From the NCBI GenBank assembly GCA_019321725.1, contig CM033110.1, positions 1,334,729 to 1,398,728 on the forward strand: a stretch of DNA of 64,000 bases, written 5' to 3'. The stretch comes from Paulownia fortunei (Eukaryota > Streptophyta > Magnoliopsida > Lamiales > Paulowniaceae). Below, in pieces: positions 25,049 through 37,994 of this stretch (positions within the stretch are counted from its first letter, which is position 1; each line of letters starts with the position of its first letter). The notes below the pieces were generated by a model. The model saw nothing but the letters and a program-made list of their open reading frames with translations. It made no database searches and was not told where the DNA came from. A program made the position numbers and the translations under genes.

Positions 25049-27751
25049 AGTACTATACTTTTTGTTTTCTCTTTTATCCATTTATGTGTTTATATTTTGA
25101 TTCAATTATTTTGTTAAATGAATTTAAAAAAAATAAAAAAATAAAATAGTTCAAAGTTAAATAACAAAATTTAATTGTTTTTTGAATTAATTAATAAATA
25201 TCAACTAAGATATTAAATTATTTATAAAATTTGATACTATGGAATGGTTTGATAAACTAAAATAAAGTACTAAAATTAAATCGAATACTATTTTTAAATA
25301 AAAATAAAAATCAAATATCAAATCTAAATTTTTTGTTCGACTTTGATAAATATTAAATTTTCAGTTTTGATTTGATTCTATCATTTTATAGAATTGTTGT
25401 CACTCCTATAAAAAAAATCACATTGAATTAGAATAAAAAAGGATATGATACACAATATGAAAATTATTTTATTAATATCTATTTGAATAAACTAAATATA
25501 TCTCACAATATCCAATCTAATCAAATTCATTAAAATTATTGCGAAAATAACATCTATTTTTATATCAATTAAAAGGTAAATTCCATAGTTGTATTTATAA
25601 TTTTTGTTATTCCACTTCTTGAAAAAATGGAATAGAGTAAAATCTATATATTAAAGTGTATTCATGACTAAAATCGAATTTTTTTCGAATCATGGGATTA
25701 AATTTGCAAGACCTCCTAAACTATGAGACTAAAAGTATATTTTTATGTGCTTGGGAGATACAAAAATAATTATATTTATAATTTGGTTATTCCAATTCTG
25801 AAAAAAAAAAAAAGAATATAGCAAAACTCAAAGTGTATTCATGATTTAAATTCGATATTTTTCGGACCATGAGACTATACGAAAATAATTGCATTAATTG
25901 ATGGAATATTTGATTGCTTTAATATTTACCAATTATAAAATCATATTTCAAAAGAAATGTTATCTCTTATATTTCATATATTTTATGCACAAAATTCAAA
26001 ATCTTTTTTAATCATTTGACATATTTTTTCTCGTTACAATCATAGTAACCCGATAGCAATTGCCTCTGATATTTCACTTAGTAAATTTTCTGACTTTGAG
26101 AATTTATGCTAAATCACTACTGGAGTGACTTCATGAAAAAGATAGATCCTTTGGGTTAATCATTTAATCTAATAAATTTTATTTATACTATTTTATTGTT
26201 AGTTCGAATATTATAGTTTTTATTGGGTTTCTCTTTTTACTTTTCTTCCAAACAGTTTTTTTCTTTGGATACAAAAATGTGTTTGTTACTTGTACTTTTA
26301 GAAATGGTATTTTTCCCTAAAATACGAAATCATAATCCTATAACTTATATTGTCACTAATCACAATAAAATAACATTGACAAGATATTTATTATTAAAAA
26401 TATCTCTCATTAACCACAACAAAATAATATGGACAATATATCTAGAATTGATAAAATATCTTCTAAAATACATCATATTATTTGTCCCAACAAAACATAA
26501 ACATTTTTTTATTCTATACACATTCTCCAAACTAACTTTTTAGAATATATTATTCATAACACTTTGCTCAAAACAACTGAAAATAAAACAAAAAAAAACC
26601 TAAATTTTTTCAACAGAATCAAATATGACAAAAATAAATTGTATGAACTTTCATGTTGTATCATTACATTTCAACATAAATATTTTTAAAAAATATATAT
26701 TACATTGAGCAAAAAACCCATTTATACTACATTTACTTGTGTATTTCTTGATCCTTTTACATATTATTCTACTGAACCAGTTATGTAATTGATAAAATTT
26801 GAGCATTGTTAAAAGTATATATAGGGGTAAAATAAAATAAACAATAAAATTTGTTAAGATAATCTAATAGAGATAAAATCTTATTATGTTTATATATTAT
26901 TACAATATTACAAAGCTATATATAGCATATTTCAACTCAATTTCTTATTTCTTACAAAATCTAATTGTATTTTGAATTTATTAACTTTAGTTTGGTAAGT
27001 TAAAAGTAAGAAAAAAAAACTAAAATATATAAAATTAGATAAAATATCATTTATAAAATTTATAAAAATTAAATTCGATATTTGGTACAGTTTGATAAAT
27101 TAGAATAAAAATAAAAAATAAACTGAATATTAATTTGTTATAAAAAAACTAAATATTAAGTCAAATTTTTTGATTGACATAGTACTTACCGAATTTTCAG
27201 TTTTAATTTGTTAATTTTTTTATATTTTTTAAGGAACACTACAAGAAAAAGAGAAAATAGTGAAACAATTTTAGCGATGAAAACTTATTGTCATCGCTAA
27301 TGTAACTATTAGCGATGAATCAATTAAAAATCATCGCTAAATTCAAAATATTAGTGACGAGATTAATTAAATTGTAGCTAACATTAAATTTATATTTTTT
27401 TTATTTTTCACAAATTTTAGCGACGATACATGGTTGATATCGTCGCTAACATTATATAATTTTTTAAACAAATATGTTAGCGACGACATCCCTACATGTC
27501 ATCACTAAGTATCATTATTTTTTTATTTTTTAAAAATATATTAACGACGACTTATAAGTATTCGTCGCTAAAAATTATTTTAGCGACGACTTCGGTACGC
27601 TAAATGTCATTTTTTTTTAATTTTTAAAAAATATGTTAACGATGAATTGGGAAGTATTCATCGCTAACTTATGTATTAGCGACGATGTGACTTTGATTCG
27701 TCGCTAAGACGTCGGGTTTTATCTTTCCTCTTTCTTCCCCGATTGAAAACC

Positions 27752-27796
<45 letters not shown>

Positions 27797-28271
27797 TCCA
27801 GTGCCTCCGCCACCGCCGCCAACCCGCGTACTAGCCGCCGTTTCCTTGCTATTCCATTGCCCCACGCAGCAGGCTCCTGCCACCGCCACCAGCAGCCACC
27901 GCCACTGCCATCGCCGCAAGCAACTGCCGTCTGCTACGTTCCATATGTTAAGTTGATTCTTGATTTGAATTAATTATTATTTATAGATTCTGTGATTTCG
28001 ATTTCTTCTAATAATTGTGATAAAAGAACAAATAATTATGCATCTCATCTATGAAAATTGGATCTTGATTCCTAGCTGTATATGCCGTTTGTATGTAGTT
28101 TATTATTTATTATTATAATGCCAATCTTCAAGTCAATTTCAGTGTGTTTGGATAAGTGTTACAAGCATATAATTGAGGGGATAAAGTGACATTCATCCTA
28201 TTATTAAATTATAATTTAAATTCATTAATATTTTTATGATAATATACACTTATTTTATTATCACCATTAGT

Positions 28272-28273
<2 letters not shown>

Positions 28274-28338
<65 letters not shown>
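28274..28338. repeat. Palindromic (TAA)n-(TTA)n microsatellite
   Basis: About eleven TAA units run directly into about ten ATT units, forming a near-perfect 65-bp palindrome inside the CACTA element. It could form a cruciform or be a hotspot for length change and assembly error. Confidence 0.8.
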
Positions 28339-29479
28339 GCACAACCATTATTAATTTATAAAATAAATTTTAAATAAAAACTGATAAAAGAAGGGTTCTA
28401 TATAATTTTTTAAATAAATTTTACCACTCCATGAATAACTCACTAAGATTTTTCAATACCAAAACTGATAAAAGAAGGGTTCTATATTATCCTAATCTAA
28501 ATCAATCTAAAAACCAAACTGTAGAATATGATTACAATATGGAACTCTTTTTCTAAATTAACTTCTTTTCAATTTTTAAATTAAAAAATCAATGAAATAT
28601 CACAATTTAACCCATTAGATCTCATTTCAACTAGTTTGGAATTTAACTACACAACATTGCCAATACTAAGTATAATTAATTTTGATAATTTTCATTTATA
28701 ATAGCAAATAAAAAATAGTTAGATTTGTATTGTTATGGTAATAAACTATAAATATATTTAGATGGTGTTTGGTTAAATTTATTTAAAATATCTTATAAAC
28801 TCTTGCATCTTATAAGATGTTTTTTGAGTTTATAAAATATTATGTCTTATTTTAAAAATAAATTAGTGAATTGTTTGGAAAAAATAATATCTAGTAATGG
28901 TAAGTTTGTAATTAAAATTAACAAAATTAAAATAATTTATTAAAATAAGATTTTATTTTAAAAATAATTTAGGGGTCGGACCGGTTTAATAAAAATTAAT
29001 TATATTTTTTTAGTTTTTTTTTTTTTGCATATGCATTCACAAACTTTAGACCCTGTTTGGAATTTAGCATCAAAATTTTTAAAATCTTGAATGTTTTTAA
29101 AATTTGATATTAAATTTTGAATTGTCCAATTTGAATAGTTTGAGAACGTGTACTTAATTGTGGTTATATTAGTATGCTATTTGTCTTATGTACGTGATTA
29201 ACTATTTTGGTTCCTTTTGTTCTTCTGGTACACTGTAATATGTGTACTTGGAGAACTATGAGGAGATGCTGCCGAAATTTTTACGTGGATGAAACAAAGT
29301 GGTTATGCTTATAAAATCACAAATAAGTGCACGTTCTTGAATGGGATAGGGCCCTTACCAAAGAGTATAGGGCCCTTACCAAAGAGTGGATGGAGAAGTG
29401 GGAGCAATGCATGCCATTAATGAACATGAATGCTTTCGAATCAATTATCTAATTACTATCATCAACAGGTCATATAATT

Positions 29480-32400
29480 ATGGATCGAAATTGGATAATG
29501 AATCAGAATCGAGTGGCTCCAGAATACATAAATGGTTTAAATAATTTTTTGGACGTAACAAAGAATTATATGTCAATTTTTGAGTTATCGAAAATTCGTT
29601 GTCCTTGTCGAAGGTGTGGAAATTTATATCAATTTAATTTGGATTACGTTCGAGGACACCTTTATAGATGGAGGATTTCTAAGTTATACAAAGTGTGGAC
29701 TTTTCATAGAGAAGTTACTACACCAATTATTGATATGAATCCCGTTAATGAAGTTGAACATGTTAGTGACGATGAAGAAGATGACACTTTTTTTGACATG
29801 TTAAATGACTTAAGGGGTGCTAAAGTTGTTGGTAGTGGTGGGTTTCAATGGGGGGATAACAATGAGAACATGCCTGTAGGGGAGTCGGGATGAAGTTATA
29901 TGTCAATATTTGAAGAAGCACAATGAGAGTTATATTTATGTTGTATTAATTTTTCTGCATTTGGCTTCTTAATTAAATTAATGCACGTGAAGGTATTGAA
30001 TAGTTGGAGCAATAAGTCATTTGATATGTTGTTTCAATTATTAGAATAAGCATTTTTGAAACCGAATGCAATTCCTAGCTCACATTATGAAGCTAAAAAA
30101 ATGCTAAGAGAGTTAGGGTTGGGATATGAATCTATACACGCTTGTAAAAATAATTGCATTTTATTTTAGAATGACCACGAGGGCAAGGATACATGTCCGG
30201 TGTGTAAAGAGCCTCGCTATAAGGTTAATGAGGCCAACAAGAAGAAAATCCCTCAAAAAGTGCTTTGATATTTTCCATTGAAACCAAGATTGAAGAGGTT
30301 ATTTTTGTCGAAACATACGACGAAAGATATAAGATAGCATAAGAAAAAAAGAGTTGAAACAGATGGGATATTGAGACACCCAACTAATGCTGAATAATGG
30401 AAGGAGTTTGACAAATTACATAAAACTTTTGCAGATGATATAAAAATGTTTGTTTGGGGTTAACAACTGGCGATTTTAATCTATTTGGAAACATGTCAAA
30501 TGTTTATAGTTTGTGGCCAGTTTTACTTGTGCCGTACAATTTACCCCTATGAAAAATGACAAAACCATCGTACATGATTATATTTCTTTTAATTCCTGGG
30601 CCCAAGGCACCTGGAAAAGAGATTAATGTATACTTGCATCCCTTAATCAATGAATTGAAGGAGTTATGGGATGAAGGGGTGGAAACGTATGATGCATCGA
30701 CTGAAAGAGTCTTTTGATTACATGATGTTGTGATGTGGACAATTCATGACTTTCCAGTATCTAGGTGGAGCACTAAGGGTTATAAAGTCTGTCCTATATG
30801 TCTTGAAGATACAACGAGTCAAGGTTTATGCAGTAAAATTTGTTATACTGGCCACCGTCAGTTCTTACATTTGAAGCACTTGTGGCGTAAAAACAAAAGC
30901 TTTAATGGAAAGTTTGAAAATGAAGGCCCGCCTTGAATATTTAGTGGTCGTGAGATTTTAACGAAGTTAGATGCATTGCCTAAAGTGATATTTAGTAAAC
31001 ATCCTGCATTGACTAGAAAATGAAAATTTTCGATTGGTGATACGAATTGGGTAAAGAAGTCAATTTTCTTTGAGTTAGAGTACTGGTCAAATTTGAATTT
31101 GAGACATAATCTAGATGTCATGCACATTGAGAAAAATATTTGTGATGCTTTAGTCAGTACGTTGTTGAGTTTAGAAGGAAAATCGAATGATACAATCAAA
31201 GCTCGATTAGACATGCAAGATATGGGTATAAGGAGTAAATTGCACCTGTCTCACAGTGGGGACAGAGTCACTGAGCCACATGCGAGTTATGCATTCACTT
31301 TGGAATAAAGACGTGAATTTTTTCATTTTTTAAAATTCGTAAAATTCCCTGATGGTTATACAACAAATATTTCAAGGAATGTGAATGTGAATGATGGAAA
31401 GTTATATGGGTTAAAGATGCATGATTGTCATGTTCTTTTGCAAAGATTATTTCCAGTTGCCATACGAAAGTTTTTACCTGAGGATATATGTGGCACAGTT
31501 GTTGAGTTATGTGACTTCTTAAAAAAACTCACTTCAAGAACTTTGCATGTTGCTGACTTGAATAAAATGGGAGAGGATATAGTATTCATTTTATGCAAGA
31601 TGGAATAAATATTTTCTCTGGCATTTTTTGACATTATGGTTCACTTAGCAATTTATTTACCCCATGAGGCCATATTAGGTGGATCGGTTTCATCACGGTG
31701 GATGTATCCTTTTGAACGGTATTTGGGAACACTTAAGAAGTATGTTCGCAATAAGGAAAGACATGAGGGTCTATTGCAGAGGGATATGTTGTGAATGAAG
31801 CGTTAACTTTTACATCTTCGTATATGGGTCAAATTGAAACAAGATTTACTAGATCGGAACGTAACAAAGATGTTAGTCAATCTATTTCATGCACCTTAAG
31901 TGTTCTCAATCAATAAGTAAGAGTGATGAGCAACCAACGAAATCATAAATTGCCATCTACTTTACGTAAGAAAGCACACTGGTATGTTCTCAACAATTGT
32001 AAAGAAGTCGACCGTTATAGAAAGTAAGTTTTTAAATTAGTTTCTTTTTTCTCATAATTTTTATTACACGTTATTATACTTATATATATTGTGCAGTGAA
32101 ATTCTTTCGGCCAGATTTCATTCAAACAACATTTTACAATGTCATGAGGTGGAATTTCCACTGTGGTTTAGGGACAAAATGATTAGGCTAAGAACTTTGA
32201 AAGATCCTGAGGCCACAAATGAGTTATACTCTCTAGCATTGGGATCTGATGTTGAAATTAGACTATATGATGCTTGTATTGTTGATGGTGTTCGGTACTA
32301 TACAATTTCTCGTGATACTCGTTGGACTACTCAAAATAGTGGGGTTAGTGTACCATCATTCGATGATGGGGAAAATGTAGATTTTTTTTGGAGTTTTGAA

Positions 32401-32943
32401 GGATGTTGTAATACTGTTTTACGTATCAGGATATAAGGTATATTATTCTGGTGTGATTGGTTTCAATGTAACCTAAAAAAAAATTAGTCGTGTAAGTGTT
32501 TGGTCTTATATGTATTGATACGTTTAAGATATGGTACGTAGATGATCCCTTCATTGGCAACTCAAGCTAGACAAGTTTATTACTTGGATGATATAAAACG
32601 TAGAAGATCTTAAAAAGTTGTGCAAAAGGTTCAACATTGAGAAATATATGAAGTGACCAAAAAAGAAGATGATAATAGCGACGAACTTGAACAGCAAAGC
32701 AGTTCTAACAATGAGCCTAATCAGAAAATTTCATCAGATAAGATAAGTTTAATGGTTCGTGATGATTTAGAAATTCTACATCTTTGCAGAGTAGATATTT
32801 AACCTCAACATGTAGAATTATTGAATACACAATTAGGGTTCTCTGATGACATGTATAATTTCATTAATGATGAAGACGAGGACATTGAATTAGAGAGTAA
32901 TGGAGAAAAACAAACATTTCTATTTGATGATGATACTAACTAA
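29480..32943 (+). pseudogene. TNP2/TNPD-type CACTA transposase, broken
   Basis: The ATG at 29480 opens a 137-residue frame matching the transposase-associated domain, with C-P-C-x2-C-G and VRGHLYR. Further on come the TNP2 core (WTIHDFPVSRWSTKGYKVCP near 30733; LRHNLDVMHIEKNICDALV near 31099), the DUF4218 segment (FDIMVHLAIYLPHEAILGG near 31629, then RWMYPFERYLGTLKKYVRNK), and the DUF4216 segment (32089-32436). The tail is acidic and ends at TAA 32941. The frame is interrupted by many in-frame stops and shifts, for example near 30169, 30468, 30936, 31021, 31306 and 31608, so no functional transposase can be made. An intron is likely near 32023-32095. Confidence 0.88.
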
Positions 32944-33199
32944 TTTCATGGTATCAACTATTAAATTTTATTTTACTTCAATTTGTTAAGCATTTTTTAC
33001 TTATGTAGCTCCATTGAACAATATGTTAGTTGTCTCATTAAATGTCTGGTATTTATATCTTTTTATTGAGTTTAATAAATGAATTTTATTTTTTTTAATC
33101 ACTCGCTAGCAATTGTTGTACCATTTAATTTGTCTCTTACTACAGTGGATGGTAAGTTTTTTAAATAACTTAAATAAAAATTATATTAATTGTTATGTG

Positions 33200-34951
33200 T
33201 CTAACCAGATGTTTATCTTTTGTAGGTATACCTCCTAAACGGATTGAGAATCAAATTGATTCAGCTTCCACAGACATGTATATAGAAGGTACATCTGATG
33301 GTTTGTTTCACTTTATAAATCTTTCTTATTATTTTTGTTATATAATAATTATGTTGAACAATTATCTAACACTTTTGTTAATATTTTGCAGCTCCTACAC
33401 AAAAGAAACGTATATAGACACGAGCAACACACGGAAATCGGCTCTGACGCCAGTTAGAATTTGGGGAAAAGATCCCCCTCACATTTCACAAGTGTCATGA
33501 TCGTCCTATAGGGACATATGCGTCATATTTTATGATCGAGCTCGGCATTGCTGTGAAGAAGTTTGCACCACTCCAAATGACTGATTGGAGAAAGATTATA
33601 GAGGAGCAGAAGCAGCCTATTTTTGATCGGTCGGTTAGTATAAGTATTCAAATTGTATTTATTAGTTTAAGTTCTATTTTATATGTTAAATGTTGAATAA
33701 TCTTTTGTTTATTTTTTTTGTAAGATATATTTACTGTACACTTTGGTACAGAACTAGAGTCGGTTAGAAATGAGGCGATAAACTGATGAGTGCTCGATAC
33801 CGCGACCACCGCCATAAAATACACAAATATTACAAGAGTCTCATGCACCTATCTTGGGATGATCGATTAAAACAAATGCCTAATGATTTATGTGAGACTT
33901 CGGCGGATTGAGAGTATTTGTGCAGATTGTTCGAGTCTGATGAATTTAAGGTAATAGTATTTCACCTTGTTTTAGCTAAAATGGTGACTAAATGAGGTAC
34001 TATGTATTACACTTGCTCACTTATCTACTATCACCATCTTGTTCATATTTACTATTTCTTGTTTCTTTACTTGGATTTATTTGTCTACTATCAACATGAA
34101 GAACTCATATAGTTATGTAACTTAGTTAAATCTTATATTTAGTATTAATTAACTTTTTTCATTACAAATTAACCTTTTTTTTTGCAGAGACGTTAAAAAA
34201 TCAACTCCACAAATTGTGCTAAGTTGTCATACAATCATCGTGAAGGTTTAAAGTCTTTTCTGCGATATAGTTACGACGGTGTAAGTGTAAACTATTTAGT
34301 TAAGTGTTAACTTATTATTTGATTCATCTTTAATGTAATGAAATATTATTTGTAAACTGATGGATCTAGCAGAAATGACCAGATCACCGTCTTTAATGAA
34401 ACATACTATAGCTCAACGAAAGAGTGGATAGGAGAGAGAACTGAGAGTGCATATGTAAGTATTGAATACATTTAGTTGTTTTGATTTTATGTAATATTTT
34501 GAAATATATATTTAAGTTTTTAATATATTTATTGATTTTTGGATGAGATGGTGCGACTTCGAGAGGAGTCGAAGTCGCACCGACAAACACAAACTCAGAC
34601 TCAAACTGAGACAGATACCGAGGATGACGCTCATTATCTAGATGACATACAGATTGCAGATAGAGTATGTGATTAGGTCTTCAGTACACGTTCGGAGTAT
34701 ATACGTGGACTTGGAAATGGGCCTAAACCTCTCAAATCTACTTCTGATGCATCATCATCCAAACCGACCAATGCACAACTTAAGAATCAGCTGGAGTCTA
34801 CACAGAATGAGCTGCAGAGCACCAGAATGAATTACAAGCGATAAAAGTCGACCATTATGCGATGATACAGGCTTTTCAGATGATAACTCTAGGTCTACTA
34901 CAGTCGTTTATCCAGCAGCTCCCATCATCCTCACCTCTGCCACCTCCATAG
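33200..34951 (+). pseudogene. TNPA-like (Transposase_24) second CACTA gene, broken
   Basis: Short conserved blocks occur in order, separated by apparent introns: HKCHDRPIGTYASYFM with IELGIAVKKFAPLQMTDWRK near 33490-33590, then a W-x-K-box-like region, and NSTNCAKLSYNHREGLKSF near 34203-34260, which matches the family's N-x-x-N-R-x-K...H-x-x-G-S-x-S-F signature with substitutions. The end is proline-rich and closes with TAG at 34949. Stops and frame changes break it. TNPA-type proteins bind the subterminal repeats of the element. Confidence 0.7.
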
Positions 34952-36229
34952 TTATAGTGTAGTTTAAGTATATAAGATTGTATTTTATTATATTTTGTTA
35001 AATGTGTATATTGAATATTTTATTGTATAGATGTTTAATGTGTTGTTTTATTGAGTTTAATTTGTTGAATTTTAATGGTTGTGGTTGTGGTTGTGATCAT
35101 TGTGGTTGGGGTTGTGACTGTTATAAGTTGAAAAAACAGGTTCCAAAAATATGGAAAAATAATTAAAATAATAAAAAAAAATAGTGAACATTAGCGAAGA
35201 AATTAAGACCTTTCGTCGCTAAAAGACAATCACATTGGCGACGAATTTCTTATTTTCGTCGCTAACTTAGCGACGAAAAATATTAATTTCGTCGCTAAAG
35301 TAATTCTTTTTGATTTTTTTTAAAACTTTTGCAATGAAGATGTTAAAAATTTCATCGCCAAATACTTTTATGTTGACGACGAACTACCTACTTCGTCGCT
35401 AACTTTAATTTTTTTATATATATTTTTTATTTAACGAAGAAAAATCTTCCATCGATTCGTTGCTAATATTAATATTAGCAATGAAAATTGTTATCTTAGC
35501 CGCAAAAAAAAATCATCACTAACTTAACGACGAAAACTTTCAATTTCGTCGCTAAGTGTTGGAGCGACGCTCTTATAACAATGATATTAGCAACGCATAT
35601 TTTTCATCGCTAATAGTACTTGGCGACGAATTTTTGACTATTAGCGATGAAATATTTCGTCACTAAAAATAGTGTTTGTTGTAGTGAAACAAGTGTCGCC
35701 CATAAAGTATGAGTTGAAAAAACTTCATTGATTTGTTGCATTGTCAACTGCAATTTGTTTTTGTAATACGTTAATTTTTAAAATACTTCATTTTTTCATA
35801 TTAATTTTCATTCATCTTCTTTTTCTCGAGTTTTATATATACTTTTAGTTAATAAAATTATAAAAATTAAAAAAATCATCATTTATATACACTAACTGCA
35901 TAATTCGAAGCTATTAATATTTGTCAATGTGTCAATCTTGAAAAATTAAACACAATCAACCATCAAATAAGATTTTAGGTTTGTTTGTTGGAGTAATGAT
36001 ATTGTTATCTCTACATAGACTTTTACTGTCAAATATTTGACCGAGTTGCCTGAACTTTACCATGGGGTCGACAAGGGCATATATTGTTCACAACAAATGT
36101 AAGAGTTCTTTGGGATACATAACAATGTCTAAAGATTTCAAAAGAGAATAAAATAACCTCAGTTGAACTACAAGTTGTCAAAATTTTGAAAAGTCTGAAT
36201 TTTTCTTGGGGAACATGAAATAAAAAAGC

Positions 36230-37260
36230 ATAAGTCTATATAATCTTCTAAACATTCTTATTGATATAGTTCATGGACAATAACTATCAAGAATGCTGAT
36301 AAATTATTCAAAGACGTAATGAAAAATTATGAGGATTTTGGTAGAAAAGTAATAGTTTTTTGTGAAAATTTTAGACAAGTATTAACAGTTGTTCCCAGGA
36401 CAACAATCTATCAACTATCTTTACAAGTTTTGTGAAATCATATTTGTGGTCCAAAATGAAAAAAATTACTTTATCAAGGAATATGAATCGAGGAATGATC
36501 TAAACTTTAATAAATTTACTTAGAGTTGGAAAAGATGAAAAACCAAATGATACTAAATGTAACATCAAAATTTTAGAAGAGATGATTATTGAGTATAATT
36601 ATAAAAAAACTTAATATTACGACTTATTAGAGCTATTTTTTCAACCTTAAATAAGAATGTCTATTCGCTAATTGAATGACAAGCCAAGCATTGAAAAACA
36701 AGAACTTATAACAGTTTTAATAAAATTATTGATAAAATAAATTACTATTATAAAGAGAATGTTTTGAACTCTTTAACCCAATGAATTGCATTCTCATAAA
36801 TTGGTACTGAAAAAAATTATCTAATATTTTTTTGATGAATCTGAACTCATAAAATGGATTGAGTAATGGTACAAGAATAATACGTAGGTCTTCAAAAATA
36901 CTGTAATTGATACAGAGACTCTGTATTGGCAACATATTAGAAAGCTTGTTTTTATACCTAGACTGTACTCTCGCAAGCTGAAAATGAAGGTTATTCATTT
37001 CAATTTAGACATAAACAATTTTATATAAAATTTTGCTTTGTAATGACAATAAAAAAAGTTTAATGACAAATAATTCCAAATGTTTGTATTGATTTGCCTC
37101 GTTCATTGTTTTCTCAATGTCAATTATATATTATTCTCTCCAAATGAACTTCAATATCTATGATCAATAGTTGATTAAAAAAGACACCTCAAACGATGTA
37201 CACTAAAAATATTGTATTTAGACAAATTTTGAGTGTAAGTACAAATATTTTTTCCTTAAG
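36230..37260 (+). pseudogene. PIF1-like Helitron helicase, C-terminal remnant
   Basis: Readable blocks include KNADKLFKDVMKNYEDFGRK then VIVFCENFRQVLTVVPRTT (36278-36402), the counterpart of the helicase GGK-x-x-V-x-x-GDFRQ-x-LPVV motif, followed by KITLSRNM. Near 37000-37130 come RHKQF, FVMTIKK, IIPNVCIDLPRSLFSQCQLY and LS, matching the family's final helicase motifs. The D of GDFRQ is replaced by N, and frameshifts and stops are frequent. Rep and the N-terminal helicase part are missing. Confidence 0.75.
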
Positions 37261-37943
37261 TAATATATTATATATTATTAATAGTAACTAATATTTTATT
37301 TTTAATAGAAAAAACAACATTGAAGCATGATTCATTGTAGTACAAAGTTAATCATGTAATGTGAAGAAAATTCTAGCATTCAAGTAATTATAGAAAAAAT
37401 AATTTGATTATTTATGATAGTCATACTTAATTAAAATAGTTTAATAATATTATGTATAGAAAATAGTTTAATAATATTATGTATAGGTCGTATGTACACC
37501 GAATAATATGTAAAAAAACTAACAAATAATTTTGTAATCCTTAAATATTATATATGTAATTTACTTATTTTTTAAAGCTAGACCCTAATCCTTTCACTTA
37601 ATTCCACATGCATTCATCATTAAAGATAGTTAAATTATAGTTTTATTTATGTTCATAAAATGGATATTTTTTTAATATTATTTTATCTATCTTGCTTAAT
37701 ATTATTTGTCAAATTTTTTCAATCTCTAGAGAACAAGTATGCCCTACAAAGTATGATCTGTAAGATAGTTTTTTGTTTTATTGCAATATCATATCGATCA
37801 ATAATTAGTTTATGAAATATTTTATTTTTTATTGATTACATTTCATTTAATATTTTTTAATTTATGAAGTATCTTATAATATATTAATTTTACTCAATTA
37901 AATTATTAAATGATATAATTAATTTATTAAAATTATATAAATT

Positions 37944-37964
37944 ACGTGCAGCGCACGTTACTAG
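37944..37964 (+). other. Helitron 3' terminal hairpin and CTAG
   Basis: A 6-bp stem ACGTGC/GCACGT with a 3-base loop at 37944-37958 is followed after TA by CTAG at 37961-37964 and a host T at 37965. This is the diagnostic 3' end of plant Helitrons. Confidence 0.8.
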
Positions 37965-37994
37965 TAAAACCAAATATGCAAATACTGAATCTTT

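Larger units (their letters stand above)
27237..35686 (+). mobile_element. CACTA (En/Spm) element, 8.45 kb, nested in the Helitron
   Basis: The left terminus is CACTACAAGAAAAAGAG from 27237; the right terminus GTTTGTTGTAGTG ends at 35686 and reads CACTACAACAAAC in complement. Flanking triplets are GAA (27234-27236) and AAA (35687-35689), two of three bases matching a 3-bp target duplication. Both ends carry dense subterminal TTAGCGACGA-type repeats (about 27270-27715 and 35185-35670), the presumed TNPA binding sites. Inside are a CT-rich leader at 27753-27794, a TNP2-type transposase remnant (29480-32943) and a TNPA-type remnant (about 33200-34951). It is structurally complete but coding-defective. 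Confidence 0.9.
24780..37964 (+). mobile_element. Helitron, interrupted by a CACTA element
   Basis: The 5' end carries TC starts after A (24780, 24786 or 24792) leading into TCTATACTATTATAAAAG, a classic plant Helitron 5' terminus. The 3' end has the hairpin ACGTGC-AGC-GCACGT at 37944-37958, followed by TACTAG ending at 37964 with a T next to it, the expected Helitron CTAG|T terminus. A PIF1-like helicase remnant lies before the 3' end. Subtracting the nested CACTA element (27237-35686) leaves about 4.7 kb. No Rep domain was seen, so it is a decayed, truncated copy. The interior is AT-rich and includes two diverged direct repeats near 25220-25380 and 27050-27215. Confidence 0.8.

Noticed and set aside
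26223..26543. 106-codon open frame in the Helitron
   Set aside because: It does not begin with ATG, is AT-driven in composition and has no motif; chance frame.
27743..27973. 76-codon frame beginning with Leu-Ser repeats
   Set aside because: It is the (CT)n leader of the CACTA transcript read as protein.
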